Positions 19,246 through 25,300 of a stretch of 32,473 nucleotides of DNA are shown here, piece after piece. The notes beneath the pieces were generated by a model. The model did not search any database. It was given only the letters and a program-made list of their open reading frames with translations, and was not told the origin of the DNA. The stretch's first letter is position 1, and every line of letters starts with the position of its first letter. Source of the DNA: JAKSSE01 sp045597645. Lineage in GTDB: Bacteria; Bacillota; Clostridia; Lachnospirales; Lachnospiraceae. The translations under genes and the position numbers were made by a program. Location: assembly GCA_045597645.1 (NCBI GenBank), contig JAZLKM010000054.1, forward strand, positions 1-32,473, given 5' to 3'.

Positions 19246-19818
19246 ATGTTAATGGTATTTGGATTATTTTGGGTTGAGAGTATGATTATCGAAAAAGAAA
19301 ATCTAACTGAAAAAGAAGCTTTCGAGTTGCTCGCAGAATTAAAAAAAGAGCGCGAGCTTATTGAAGAGTTTCGGAAACAACTTAAAAGTGAGCGTGAGCA
19401 GGTTGAAAAAGAACGTAGTCTTATGCGTGAGGAGCGAATAAAGCTTGATCGGGATAAGATTGAATTTACGTCTCAGTCAGATGTTATGACTAAGATTTTA
19501 ACGCAGAAAGAAATGCAGTTTGAGATGAAGTGGAAGCTGCTTGAAGAGGAAACCTGTAGGCTCGCAGAAGATAAAAAACGCTTTGAGGCTCGTCAGAGAT
19601 TTTTTGACAGAGTTAAAGCATACGAGGAAGATGCTCATGCAAATAATGTTGTAAATGGAGAGATGTTCTTCCAAGGTGTTGCCACAGGGCAGGCACTTAA
19701 GAAACGTTATCGTGACCTAATTAAAATATACCATCCTGACAACGATGCTGGAGATAAGCAAACCATTCAGGAAATAAATCGAGAATATGCTAACCTGCAA
19801 AAAAGTCTTGCCGAATAG
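19246..19818 (+). CDS. Coiled-coil protein with C-terminal J domain
   Basis: 190 residues if begun at 19246. The ATG at 19282 (178 residues, MIIEKENLTEK) is more likely the start: GAGAG lies just before it, and a -10-like TATTAT ends two bases before 19246. Seen: a charged coiled coil (about 17-130, ELLAELKKERELIEEF, KSEREQVEKERSLM) and a C-terminal J-domain segment (about 140-188, ALKKRYRDLIKIYHPDNDAGD) with the HPD motif at 163-165, needed in known J proteins to stimulate Hsp70 ATPase. No G/F or zinc-finger region is present, so this is a specialised co-chaperone rather than DnaJ. The stop codon lies in the loop of its own terminator. It is divergent from the nuclease-like gene and followed by array 2. 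Partner and cargo unknown. Confidence 0.8.
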   Translation: MLMVFGLFWVESMIIEKENLTEKEAFELLAELKKERELIEEFRKQLKSEREQVEKERSLMREERIKLDRDKIEFTSQSDVMTKILTQKEMQFEMKWKLLEEETCRLAEDKKRFEARQRFFDRVKAYEEDAHANNVVNGEMFFQGVATGQALKKRYRDLIKIYHPDNDAGDKQTIQEINREYANLQKSLAE

Positions 19819-19831
19819 GCAAGACTTTTTT
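19799..19831 (+). terminator. Terminator overlapping the J-domain stop codon
   Basis: Stem AAGTCTTGCC with GGCAAGACTT (within 19799-19831), loop GAATA, A-run before and T-run after, so it can work on both strands. The stop codon TAG (19816-19818) spans the end of the loop and the start of the right arm. Confidence 0.85.
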
Positions 19832-19840
19832 GTAGGTTAG

Positions 19841-19920
19841 CACTCTGGAATCGCGAAGTGATTGCAGAGATCCGAGGGGGCACTCTGGAATCGCGAAGCG
19901 ATTGCAGAGATCCGAGTTAG
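19841..19920. repeat. Two 40-bp direct repeats, each a tight GAA-loop hairpin
   Basis: The 40-bp unit at 19841 recurs at 19881 with five base differences, four of them in the last five bases. Each contains CTCTGGAATCGC, loop GAA, and the complementary GCGATTGCAGAG (copy 1 has GTG for GCG), giving a 12-bp stem with one G-G mismatch. The tip GCGAAGC in copy 2 is known as an exceptionally stable DNA mini-hairpin. Confidence 0.85.
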
Positions 19921-19921
19921 C

Positions 19922-19947
19922 GGTCTTGCCGAATAGGCAAGGCTTTT
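19922..19947 (+). terminator. Second, slightly diverged copy of the terminator
   Basis: GTCTTGCC, loop GAATA, GGCAAGGC and TTTT repeat the terminator at 19799-19831 about 118 bases later. It has one G-U pair and a shorter T-run whose last T is the first base of array 2. It probably arose by duplication together with the hairpins between the two copies. Confidence 0.65.
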
Positions 19948-20353
19948 GTACATAAGCAGCCAGAAAGCGCATTAGATGTACAATCCACGGAGACAACGAA
20001 GGAAGAATTGTACATAAATAGCCGGAAAGTGCACCAAATGTACAATCCACGAAGACAACGAAGGAAGAATTGTACATAAGCAGCCGGAAAGCGCATTAGA
20101 TGTACAATCCACGGAGACAACGAAGGAAGAATTGTACATAAGTAGCCGGAAAGCGCATCAAATGTACAATCCACGGAGACAACGAAGGAAGAATTGTACA
20201 TAAATAGCCTGAAAGCGCATTAGATGTACAATCCACGGAGGCAACGAAGGTAGAATTGTGCATAAATAGCCTGAAAGCGTATGAGATGTACAATCCACGG
20301 AGACAACAGAGTCATAATTGTACATATCACACCATATTTTGCTTTAGTGTACA
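19947..20353. repeat. TGTACA array 2: 14 sites at alternating 30/32-bp steps
   Basis: TGTACA starts at 19947, 19977, 20009, 20039, 20071, 20101, 20133, 20163, 20195, 20225, 20257 (TGTGCA), 20287, 20319 and 20348. The steps are 30, 32, 30, 32 and so on, with a last step of 29. The 62-bp unit is much more uniform than in array 1: TGTACAATCCACGGAGACAA plus CGAAGGAAGAAT, then TGTACATAA plus a segment with AGCCGGAAAGCGCAT. Site orientation alternates as in array 1. With the hairpin block it fills the 19819-20443 gap between genes; the prmA promoter starts 28 bases after it. Minus-strand frames through it stay open for up to 95 codons, but a 62-bp period shifts frame every unit, so I do not call a protein. 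Confidence 0.92.
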
Positions 20354-20380
20354 ACGTAGTGTTTATCCATGGCGGAAAAC

Positions 20381-20409
20381 TTGTTTATCAAGTAAAAATG
20401 CGCTATTAT
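20381..20409 (+). promoter_or_regulatory. Probable sigma-A promoter of prmA
   Basis: TTGTTT (20381-20386) and TATTAT (20404-20409) are 17 bases apart and lie 35 bases upstream of the prmA start, just after array 2. The spacing and sequence fit the vegetative promoter consensus. Confidence 0.6.
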
Positions 20410-20443
20410 TTATAAGTTATACTGCCATTGGGAGGATAAACAA

Positions 20444-21391
20444 ATGAAATGGAAAAAATATACTATTAATACGACAACTGAGGCTGAGGATTTCATATCA
20501 GCCATGTTGATAGAGCTTGGAATAAGCCAGGTTGAGATTGAGGATAAGGTGCCGCTTACGGAGGCTGACCAGTCTGCAATGTTCATTGACTTTTTGCCAG
20601 AACTAGGACCGGATGACGGTAAGAGCAAGTTACACTTCTATCTTGAGGAGGACGTTGACGATGTGGAGCTCCTAGAGCAGGTGAAAGCAGGCATAGAGGA
20701 GCAGCGCCTGTACTGTGAGGTGGGCGAGGGAACGATAGAGAAATCCGAGACAGTAGATGCAGACTGGATGAATAATTGGAAAGAATTTTTCCATCCCTTC
20801 ACTATAGATGACATTTTAATAAAACCCACCTGGGAACCGGTTCCGGACGGGATGGAAGGTAAGATTCTAATAGAGATTGATCCAGGAGTGTCATTTGGAA
20901 CTGGACATCATGAGACTACTAGACTGTGCATTAGAGCACTTTCTAAATATCTTAAGACAGGGGACCGTGTGGCGGACCTGGGTTGCGGTAGCGGAATTCT
21001 TTCAGTAATTGCACTTAAACTGGGAGCCTCAGAAGTTAATGGCACGGACCTTGATGAGGACTGCATGCAGTCGACCAGAGAAAATATGGCGGTTAATGGT
21101 ATTGAAGATAAGATGGGCAAGTTTGTCGTCGGAAATATCATTGATGACGAGGCAACTCAGCAGGAGATAGGCGGTGGCTATGATATTGTAGTAGCAAATA
21201 TTCTGGCAGATGTTATCATCCCAATGTGCCCTGTAATCCCTGACAGACTTAGGGATGGAGGCATATTCACAACATCAGGCATAATTGACTTTAAGAAAAA
21301 AGAAGTCTGGGCAGCAATGGAGGCTGCGGGGCTTACAGTCATAGATGTACAGCATGATGGCGAGTGGGTAGGAATTACAGCTAGAAAGTAG
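20444..21391 (+). CDS. prmA: Ribosomal protein L11 methyltransferase PrmA
   Basis: Transfers methyl groups from S-adenosylmethionine to ribosomal protein L11, in the cytoplasm. Seen: 315 residues, the usual length; an N-terminal L11-recognition part (about 1-110, WMNNWKEFFHPF); the linker IEIDPGVSFGTGHHETTRLC; the SAM-binding motif VADLGCGSGILSV (about 176-188); the acidic end of strand 2, GTDLDED; and the catalytic-region motif VVANILADVI. The ATG follows GGAGG ten bases upstream, and a good promoter lies at 20381-20409. Degenerate tandem repeats begin inside its last codons and continue past the stop. rsmE follows 220 bases downstream; prmA and rsmE are neighbours in many Firmicutes. Confidence 0.95.
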   Translation: MKWKKYTINTTTEAEDFISAMLIELGISQVEIEDKVPLTEADQSAMFIDFLPELGPDDGKSKLHFYLEEDVDDVELLEQVKAGIEEQRLYCEVGEGTIEKSETVDADWMNNWKEFFHPFTIDDILIKPTWEPVPDGMEGKILIEIDPGVSFGTGHHETTRLCIRALSKYLKTGDRVADLGCGSGILSVIALKLGASEVNGTDLDEDCMQSTRENMAVNGIEDKMGKFVVGNIIDDEATQQEIGGGYDIVVANILADVIIPMCPVIPDRLRDGGIFTTSGIIDFKKKEVWAAMEAAGLTVIDVQHDGEWVGITARK

Positions 21392-21555
21392 CACAGAGAT
21401 GATTCTATCGGCGTAGTAGCTCAGAAACTACAGCCAGAAAATAGCACAGAGATAATTTTACCGATGTAGTAGTTCAGGCAGGAATCACGGCCGGAAAGTA
21501 GTGAAATAATAATTCTGTCGAAATAATAGCCTGAAGGAAATAACAGTCACGCATT
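21371..21555 (+). repeat. Degenerate 53-57-bp tandem repeats spanning the prmA stop
   Basis: The motif GGAATTACAGCTAGAAAGTAG (the prmA end, 21371) recurs in changed form at 21424 (GAAACTACAGCCAGAAAAT), 21481 (GGAATCACGGCCGGAAAGT) and partly at 21536 (GGAAATAACAGTCAC). GATGATTCTATCGG / GATAATTTTACCGA / AATAATTCTGTCGA align at matching positions within the units. This fills most of the prmA-rsmE gap. Confidence 0.8.
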
Positions 21556-21611
21556 AGAGAACAGACTGAAAATTGGGGCTAAATTAAAACAGGATATAAG
21601 AAAGGTACAAA

Positions 21612-22355
21612 ATGCAGCAGGTATTCGTAGAGGATGCAGCAGTATACAATAATATAGTGACAATCACAGGAAGCGATGCTGTGCATATGAGTAGAGTACT
21701 GCGCATGAAGCCTGGAGAGCGCATCAGGGTTAGCACACAGAGCGGTGTGTCAATGATCTGTGAAGTGACCAGGCTTAGCGATGAAGAAGTAGAGGCGCAG
21801 GTTACAGAAGCGGCAGTGCGTCAGACAGAGCTGGATGGCCGCATAATTCTATTCCAAGCATTGCCAAAAGGCGACAGACTGGAAACTGTAGTAGAAAAAG
21901 CAGTGGAGCTTGGGGCCTCAGACATATATCCGGTAGCGATGGACCATTGTGTTACAAAGTGGGAAGAGAGCAAAAGAGCTAAGAAGCAGCAGCGTTTTCA
22001 GGCTATAGCGCAGGCCGCAGCGATGCAAAGCAAGCGAAGTATGATTCCGGAATTCCACGAGCTGGTGACTTTTTCCCAGGCCCTTGAAATCGCACAAAAG
22101 GAGTGCGATGTTAGGATTCTGCCATACGAAAACGCCAGAGGCATGATTGCCACTAAGGAATTATTAGATGCTATAGAGAAAAAATCCAACGTGGCTATAT
22201 TTGTAGGGCCAGAAGGTGGCTTTTCTGAAAAAGAAATAGATAAAGCCAAGGATGTATGTGACTTAGTGTCACTTGGCGAGAGAATATTACGCACAGACAC
22301 AGCAGGCATATTGTCAGTGGGAATGATAATGCTTGCCAAGGAAATGAAATCATGA
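21612..22355 (+). CDS. rsmE: 16S rRNA m3U1498 methyltransferase RsmE
   Basis: Methylates N3 of uridine 1498 of 16S rRNA in the small ribosomal subunit, using S-adenosylmethionine. Seen: 247 residues, typical for the family; an N-terminal PUA-like part (DAVHMSRVLRMKPGERIRV); and a SPOUT-type C-terminal domain with LPKGDRLETVVEKAVELG, IFVGPEGGFSEKEID (about 196-210) and LGERILRTDTAGILSVG (about 221-237), which shape the knotted SAM site. GAAAGG lies seven bases before the ATG. The stop overlaps the next gene's start in an ATGA arrangement, so rsmE and the cysteine desulfurase are translationally coupled. Confidence 0.95.
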   Translation: MQQVFVEDAAVYNNIVTITGSDAVHMSRVLRMKPGERIRVSTQSGVSMICEVTRLSDEEVEAQVTEAAVRQTELDGRIILFQALPKGDRLETVVEKAVELGASDIYPVAMDHCVTKWEESKRAKKQQRFQAIAQAAAMQSKRSMIPEFHELVTFSQALEIAQKECDVRILPYENARGMIATKELLDAIEKKSNVAIFVGPEGGFSEKEIDKAKDVCDLVSLGERILRTDTAGILSVGMIMLAKEMKS

Positions 22356-23506
22356 TTTATTTAGACAATTCTGCCACTACGGCAGCACTACCAGAAGTTG
22401 TAGCAAAGATGCAAGAGACGTTGATGGATACGTTTGGCAATCCATCAAGTATGCATCATATGGGAGTCATCGGTGAGAATCACCTAAAGACAGCGAGAGC
22501 GGATATAGCAGCTACATTAAAGTGCAAGGATAAGGAAATTCTATTTACTTCAGGTGGTACGGAGAGCAACAATCTAGCTATATTAGGTGCGACAGCAGCC
22601 AAAAAGCGTAGAGGAATGCATGTGATAACCACATCCATTGAGCATGCATCGGTTTATGAGACCATGAAACATTTGGAGGCTGAAGGGTACGAAGTTACTT
22701 TCCTGCCTGTGAATAAGGAAGGTGTGATTGACCTTGAGGTGCTGGAAAAATCAGTGCGACCTGATACAGTGCTAGTGTCATTGATGGCTGTAAATAATGA
22801 GATTGGTACCATTGAGCCTATTGAGGAGGCGGCCAAAATTATTAAGAGAGTCAATCCCGACACACTGATTCATGTGGATGCCATACAGGCCTATGGGAAA
22901 ATTCCTATGATTCCGAAAAAACTTGGCATACATCTAATGTCTGTAAGTGGACATAAAATACATGGACCTAAGGGGAGTGGTTTTCTCTATATAGCAGATG
23001 GGGTCAGAGTACTTCCGATAATATACGGAGGCGGCCAGGAACAGGGGCTTAGGTCTGGAACGGAAAATGTTCCGGCCATTGCAGGCCTTGGAGTGGCATC
23101 AAAAATTGCAATATCACAGTTGGAGGAAAATTCAGGCAGAATGAGACAGCTTCGTGAGCGTTTCATCGATGGAGTGACAGCAATAGATGGCGTCACAATC
23201 AATGGGCCTGCTGATAGCACTAAGGCTGCACCACACATTATAAGCGTTTCAGTCAGAGGCGTGCGCAGCGAGGTAATGCTCCACAGTTTGGAGGATTATG
23301 AGGTATATGTATCAGCTGGAAGCGCATGTAGCTCTAACAAACCAGCGATTTCAAGGACGCTGAAAAACATTGGACTGGATAAGTTGCTTCTAGATTCAAC
23401 TATCCGCATCTCACTTTCGAAATACACTACGGAAGCTGAGATAGATGAGGCAATAAGGGCATTTTCCGAGATTGTACCTAAATTGCAGAAATATATGAGA
23501 AAATAA
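22352..23506 (+). CDS. Cysteine desulfurase, NifS/IscS type (ThiI partner)
   Basis: Pyridoxal-phosphate enzyme that removes sulfur from cysteine and holds it as a persulfide. Seen: 384 residues; start MIYLDNSATT; FTSGGTESNNLAI (about 69-81); HVDAIQAYGK; the PLP lysine in SVSGHKIHGPKG (about K202); and the active-site cysteine loop SAGSACSSN (C near 326). The long flexible loop and the cysteine position fit the NifS/IscS class rather than SufS. It overlaps rsmE by four bases, and thiI follows 131 bases downstream. The desulfurase-thiI pair occurs in Firmicutes (nifZ-thiI in Bacillus subtilis), where this enzyme replaces the rhodanese domain missing from ThiI. I therefore infer that it serves 4-thiouridine synthesis rather than general Fe-S assembly; no iscU-like gene is present. 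Confidence 0.92.
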   Translation: MIYLDNSATTAALPEVVAKMQETLMDTFGNPSSMHHMGVIGENHLKTARADIAATLKCKDKEILFTSGGTESNNLAILGATAAKKRRGMHVITTSIEHASVYETMKHLEAEGYEVTFLPVNKEGVIDLEVLEKSVRPDTVLVSLMAVNNEIGTIEPIEEAAKIIKRVNPDTLIHVDAIQAYGKIPMIPKKLGIHLMSVSGHKIHGPKGSGFLYIADGVRVLPIIYGGGQEQGLRSGTENVPAIAGLGVASKIAISQLEENSGRMRQLRERFIDGVTAIDGVTINGPADSTKAAPHIISVSVRGVRSEVMLHSLEDYEVYVSAGSACSSNKPAISRTLKNIGLDKLLLDSTIRISLSKYTTEAEIDEAIRAFSEIVPKLQKYMRK

Positions 23507-23594
23507 AGTAATAACACTATAAACAGTAGAAAGCATTTGCTGAGTTTTTGTTATAGGTGACTTTAAAGCATCTGGGTTTGCTCCTAAAAGTGTA

Positions 23595-23607
23595 GTTGCG
23601 AAGCAAC
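23595..23607 (+). other. GAA-loop hairpin in the thiI leader
   Basis: GTTGC, GAA, GCAAC form a perfect 5-bp stem 30 bases before the chosen thiI start. The hairpin directly precedes the in-frame ATG at 23608, which makes that ATG a less likely start. Confidence 0.5.
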
Positions 23608-23637
23608 ATGAGTAAGAATATCAACAGAGGAAATGAA

Positions 23638-24828
23638 ATGAGACAGGCTATATTGGTAAAGTATGGTGAGATTGCCATCAAAGGAAAAAACAGGTATTTA
23701 TTTGAAGATCAGCTGGTGAAGCAGATAAATTATTCGCTCAAGCCGGTTGAAGGCAATTTTTTGGTACAGAAGCAGCAGGGACGCATATTTGTGACTGCAG
23801 ATGGTGATTTTGACATGGATGAGGCGCTAGCAGCTATCAGCCGTGTATTTGGAATAGTAGGTATATCTCCTTGCTACCTTACGGAGGATGAGGGCTTTGA
23901 CAAGCTGGCAGAGCAGGTCATCGACTATCTCAAGGATACATATGGCGACAAGAAGATGACATTCAAGGTAAACGCCAGACGTGCCCGCAAGAACTATCCT
24001 ATGGAGTCAATGGAAATAAATGCGGCGTTAGGTGAGCGTATATTAGACGCGATGCCGAATCTATCTGTTGATGTTCATAAGCCGGACGTACTTGTAAGTG
24101 TCGAAATAAGAGAGCAGATTAATTTCTATTCACAGACCCTGCCCGGAGCTGGCGGAATGCCAATTGGAACTGGTGGAAAAGCAATGCTCCTTCTGTCAGG
24201 TGGAATTGACAGCCCTGTAGCCGGATATATGATTGCAAAGCGTGGAGTTACCATTGAAGCAACATATTTCCACGCGCCACCATATACCAGTGAGAGAGCT
24301 AAGCAGAAGGTAGTCGATCTGGCCCGCCAGATATCGAAGTGGACCGGCCCGATACGCCTTCACATAGTCAATTTTACAGATACACAGCTTGCTATATATG
24401 AAGAGTGTCCGCATGAAGAACTCACTATTATTATGCGCAGATATATGATGCGCATAGCGGAGCATTTTGCGAAAAAAGATTTGTGTCTAGGACTTGTAAC
24501 GGGCGAATCAATAGGTCAGGTAGCGAGCCAGACTATGCACAGCCTTGCAGCTACAAACGAGGTGTGCACGCTCCCGGTATATAGGCCGCTTATTGCCTTT
24601 GATAAGCAGGACATAATTGATATTTCGGAAAAAATCGGAACCTACGAGACCAGTATTCTTCCATTTGAGGATTGCTGCACAATATTTGTGGCAGAGCATC
24701 CTGTCACCAAGCCGCGCATTGACCTGATTCAGAAATCAGAGCGCAACCTCGAAGGCAAGATCGAAGCCCTGGTCGAGGAAGCCATCCGCACCACTGAAAT
24801 CATTATGATAAACGACACTACGAAGTAG
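23638..24828 (+). CDS. thiI: tRNA sulfurtransferase ThiI
   Basis: Adenylates and thiolates uridine 8 of tRNA to give 4-thiouridine; in some species it also takes part in thiamine thiazole synthesis. Seen (396 residues from 23638): ferredoxin-like N-terminal part (KYGEIAIKGKNR), THUMP domain (about 60-165), and PP-loop ATP-binding motif LLLSGGIDSPVAGY (about 184-197) with conserved FHAPPYTSERA, TGESIGQVASQT and the DCC motif near the C-terminus. No rhodanese domain follows, as in Bacillus-type ThiI. I chose 23638 because MRQAILVKYGE is the family start and AGAGG lies eight bases upstream; the frame continues to 23596 without support. The stop codon lies inside a perfect terminator-like hairpin. 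Confidence 0.95.
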   Translation: MRQAILVKYGEIAIKGKNRYLFEDQLVKQINYSLKPVEGNFLVQKQQGRIFVTADGDFDMDEALAAISRVFGIVGISPCYLTEDEGFDKLAEQVIDYLKDTYGDKKMTFKVNARRARKNYPMESMEINAALGERILDAMPNLSVDVHKPDVLVSVEIREQINFYSQTLPGAGGMPIGTGGKAMLLLSGGIDSPVAGYMIAKRGVTIEATYFHAPPYTSERAKQKVVDLARQISKWTGPIRLHIVNFTDTQLAIYEECPHEELTIIMRRYMMRIAEHFAKKDLCLGLVTGESIGQVASQTMHSLAATNEVCTLPVYRPLIAFDKQDIIDISEKIGTYETSILPFEDCCTIFVAEHPVTKPRIDLIQKSERNLEGKIEALVEEAIRTTEIIMINDTTK

Positions 24829-24835
24829 TGTCGTT
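24811..24835 (+). terminator. Perfect hairpin carrying the thiI stop codon
   Basis: AACGACACTAC (24811-24821), loop GAA, GTAGTGTCGTT (24825-24835): 11 perfect pairs. TAG at 24826-24828 is the thiI stop. There is no long T-run, so it may stabilise the 3' end or weakly terminate rather than be a strong terminator. Confidence 0.65.
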
Positions 24836-24837
24836 AT

Positions 24838-24903
24838 CGCCGACAGCCGTGTTATCATGCTTTAAGATAACACCGGCGTCGGCGGAACTCGCGAAGCGAG
24901 TTC
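24838..24903. repeat. Two further hairpins in the thiI / HPr-like junction
   Basis: The first has outer arms CGCCGAC (24838-24844) and GTCGGCG (24878-24884) and inner arms GTGTTATC and GATAACAC (24849-24856, 24866-24873). The second is GAACTCGC, loop GAA, GCGAGTTC (24885-24903), a perfect 8-bp stem. They abut each other between the convergent genes and have no T-run. Confidence 0.75.
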
Positions 24904-24920
24904 GTACATTATGCCGACAG

Positions 24921-24950
24921 CAAAAAAGGATTCCGCGATGCGGAATCCTT
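24921..24950 (-). terminator. Terminator of the HPr-like gene
   Basis: AAGGATTCCGC (24926-24936), loop GAT, GCGGAATCCTT (24940-24950): 11 perfect pairs. The run of six A on the plus strand (24922-24927) becomes a T-run on the minus strand, so it terminates transcription of the 24974-25204 gene. Confidence 0.85.
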
Positions 24951-24973
24951 GAAAAACCTATATTTAGCTGATA

Positions 24974-25204
24974 TTAGTCAACCAGGTATGGCTTGATGGT
25001 CTCCATAATCTCCTCATTGTCGTCGCAGTGAATAGCGAGCTCAATAGGCTTAGAGAGATCCAGACTGAAAATTCCCATTATAGACTTAGCGTCGATGACG
25101 TAGCGTCCAGATACAAGATCAAAATCGTAATCAAATTTTGCAATGTCGTTTACAAATGCCTTAACTTTGTCGATTGAATTGAGGGAAATATTAACTGTCT
25201 TCAT
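24974..25204 (-). CDS. HPr-like protein without the active-site histidine
   Basis: 76 residues, a little shorter than HPr (about 85-88). The central segment IDAKSIMGIFSLDL aligns with the HPr region around regulatory Ser-46 (S41 here), and the strand order fits the HPr fold. The usual GLHARPA motif with His-15 is absent: the corresponding stretch reads LNSIDKVKAF, so it cannot take phosphate from enzyme I at that site. A role in PTS sugar transport is therefore unlikely; a Crh-like regulatory role through the serine is possible but unproven. Start at 25204 is supported by AAAGGAGG five bases before the ATG. It has its own promoter (25264-25292) and terminator and is divergent from mtaB. Confidence 0.8.
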   Translation of the reverse strand: MKTVNISLNSIDKVKAFVNDIAKFDYDFDLVSGRYVIDAKSIMGIFSLDLSKPIELAIHCDDNEEIMETIKPYLVD

Positions 25205-25219
25205 TTTTCCTCCTTTTCC

Positions 25220-25235
25220 TTAGGCGAATGCCTAA
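25220..25235. repeat. Small hairpin in the HPr-like leader
   Basis: TTAGGC, loop GAAT, GCCTAA form a perfect 6-bp stem in the 5' untranslated region of the minus-strand HPr-like gene, directly before its ribosome site. It could influence translation or RNA stability. Confidence 0.5.
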
Positions 25236-25263
25236 AATAATGTCATCCTCTTTTACGGACGTA

Positions 25264-25292
25264 ATATTACTCGGTTTGTATACAAAATTCAA
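25264..25292 (-). promoter_or_regulatory. Promoter of the HPr-like gene with a palindrome in the spacer
   Basis: On the minus strand TTGAAT (25287-25292) and TAATAT (25264-25269) are 17 bases apart. The spacer holds the perfect 12-bp palindrome TTTGTATACAAA (25275-25286), in an ideal position for repressor binding. It is also 14 bases upstream of the mtaB start, so one regulator could affect both genes. Confidence 0.55.
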
Positions 25293-25300
25293 CACTAATT

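Noticed and set aside
19790..20293. Minus-strand frames of 65-95 codons through array 2 (MYNSSFVV-like peptides)
   Set aside because: The 62-bp period is not divisible by three, so each unit is read in a new frame. No ribosome site is present, and similar frames appear in array 1.
17736..20353. CRISPR arrays
   Set aside because: The conserved part is only about 6-12 bases, alternates in orientation, and the segments between are 18-26 bases and recur within an array. No cas gene is present.
17736..20353. TIGR-type guide arrays with a Tas protein
   Set aside because: The alternation of two repeat types is reminiscent, but unit length and spacer size differ from what I know, and neither neighbour shows a Nop-type RNA-binding domain.
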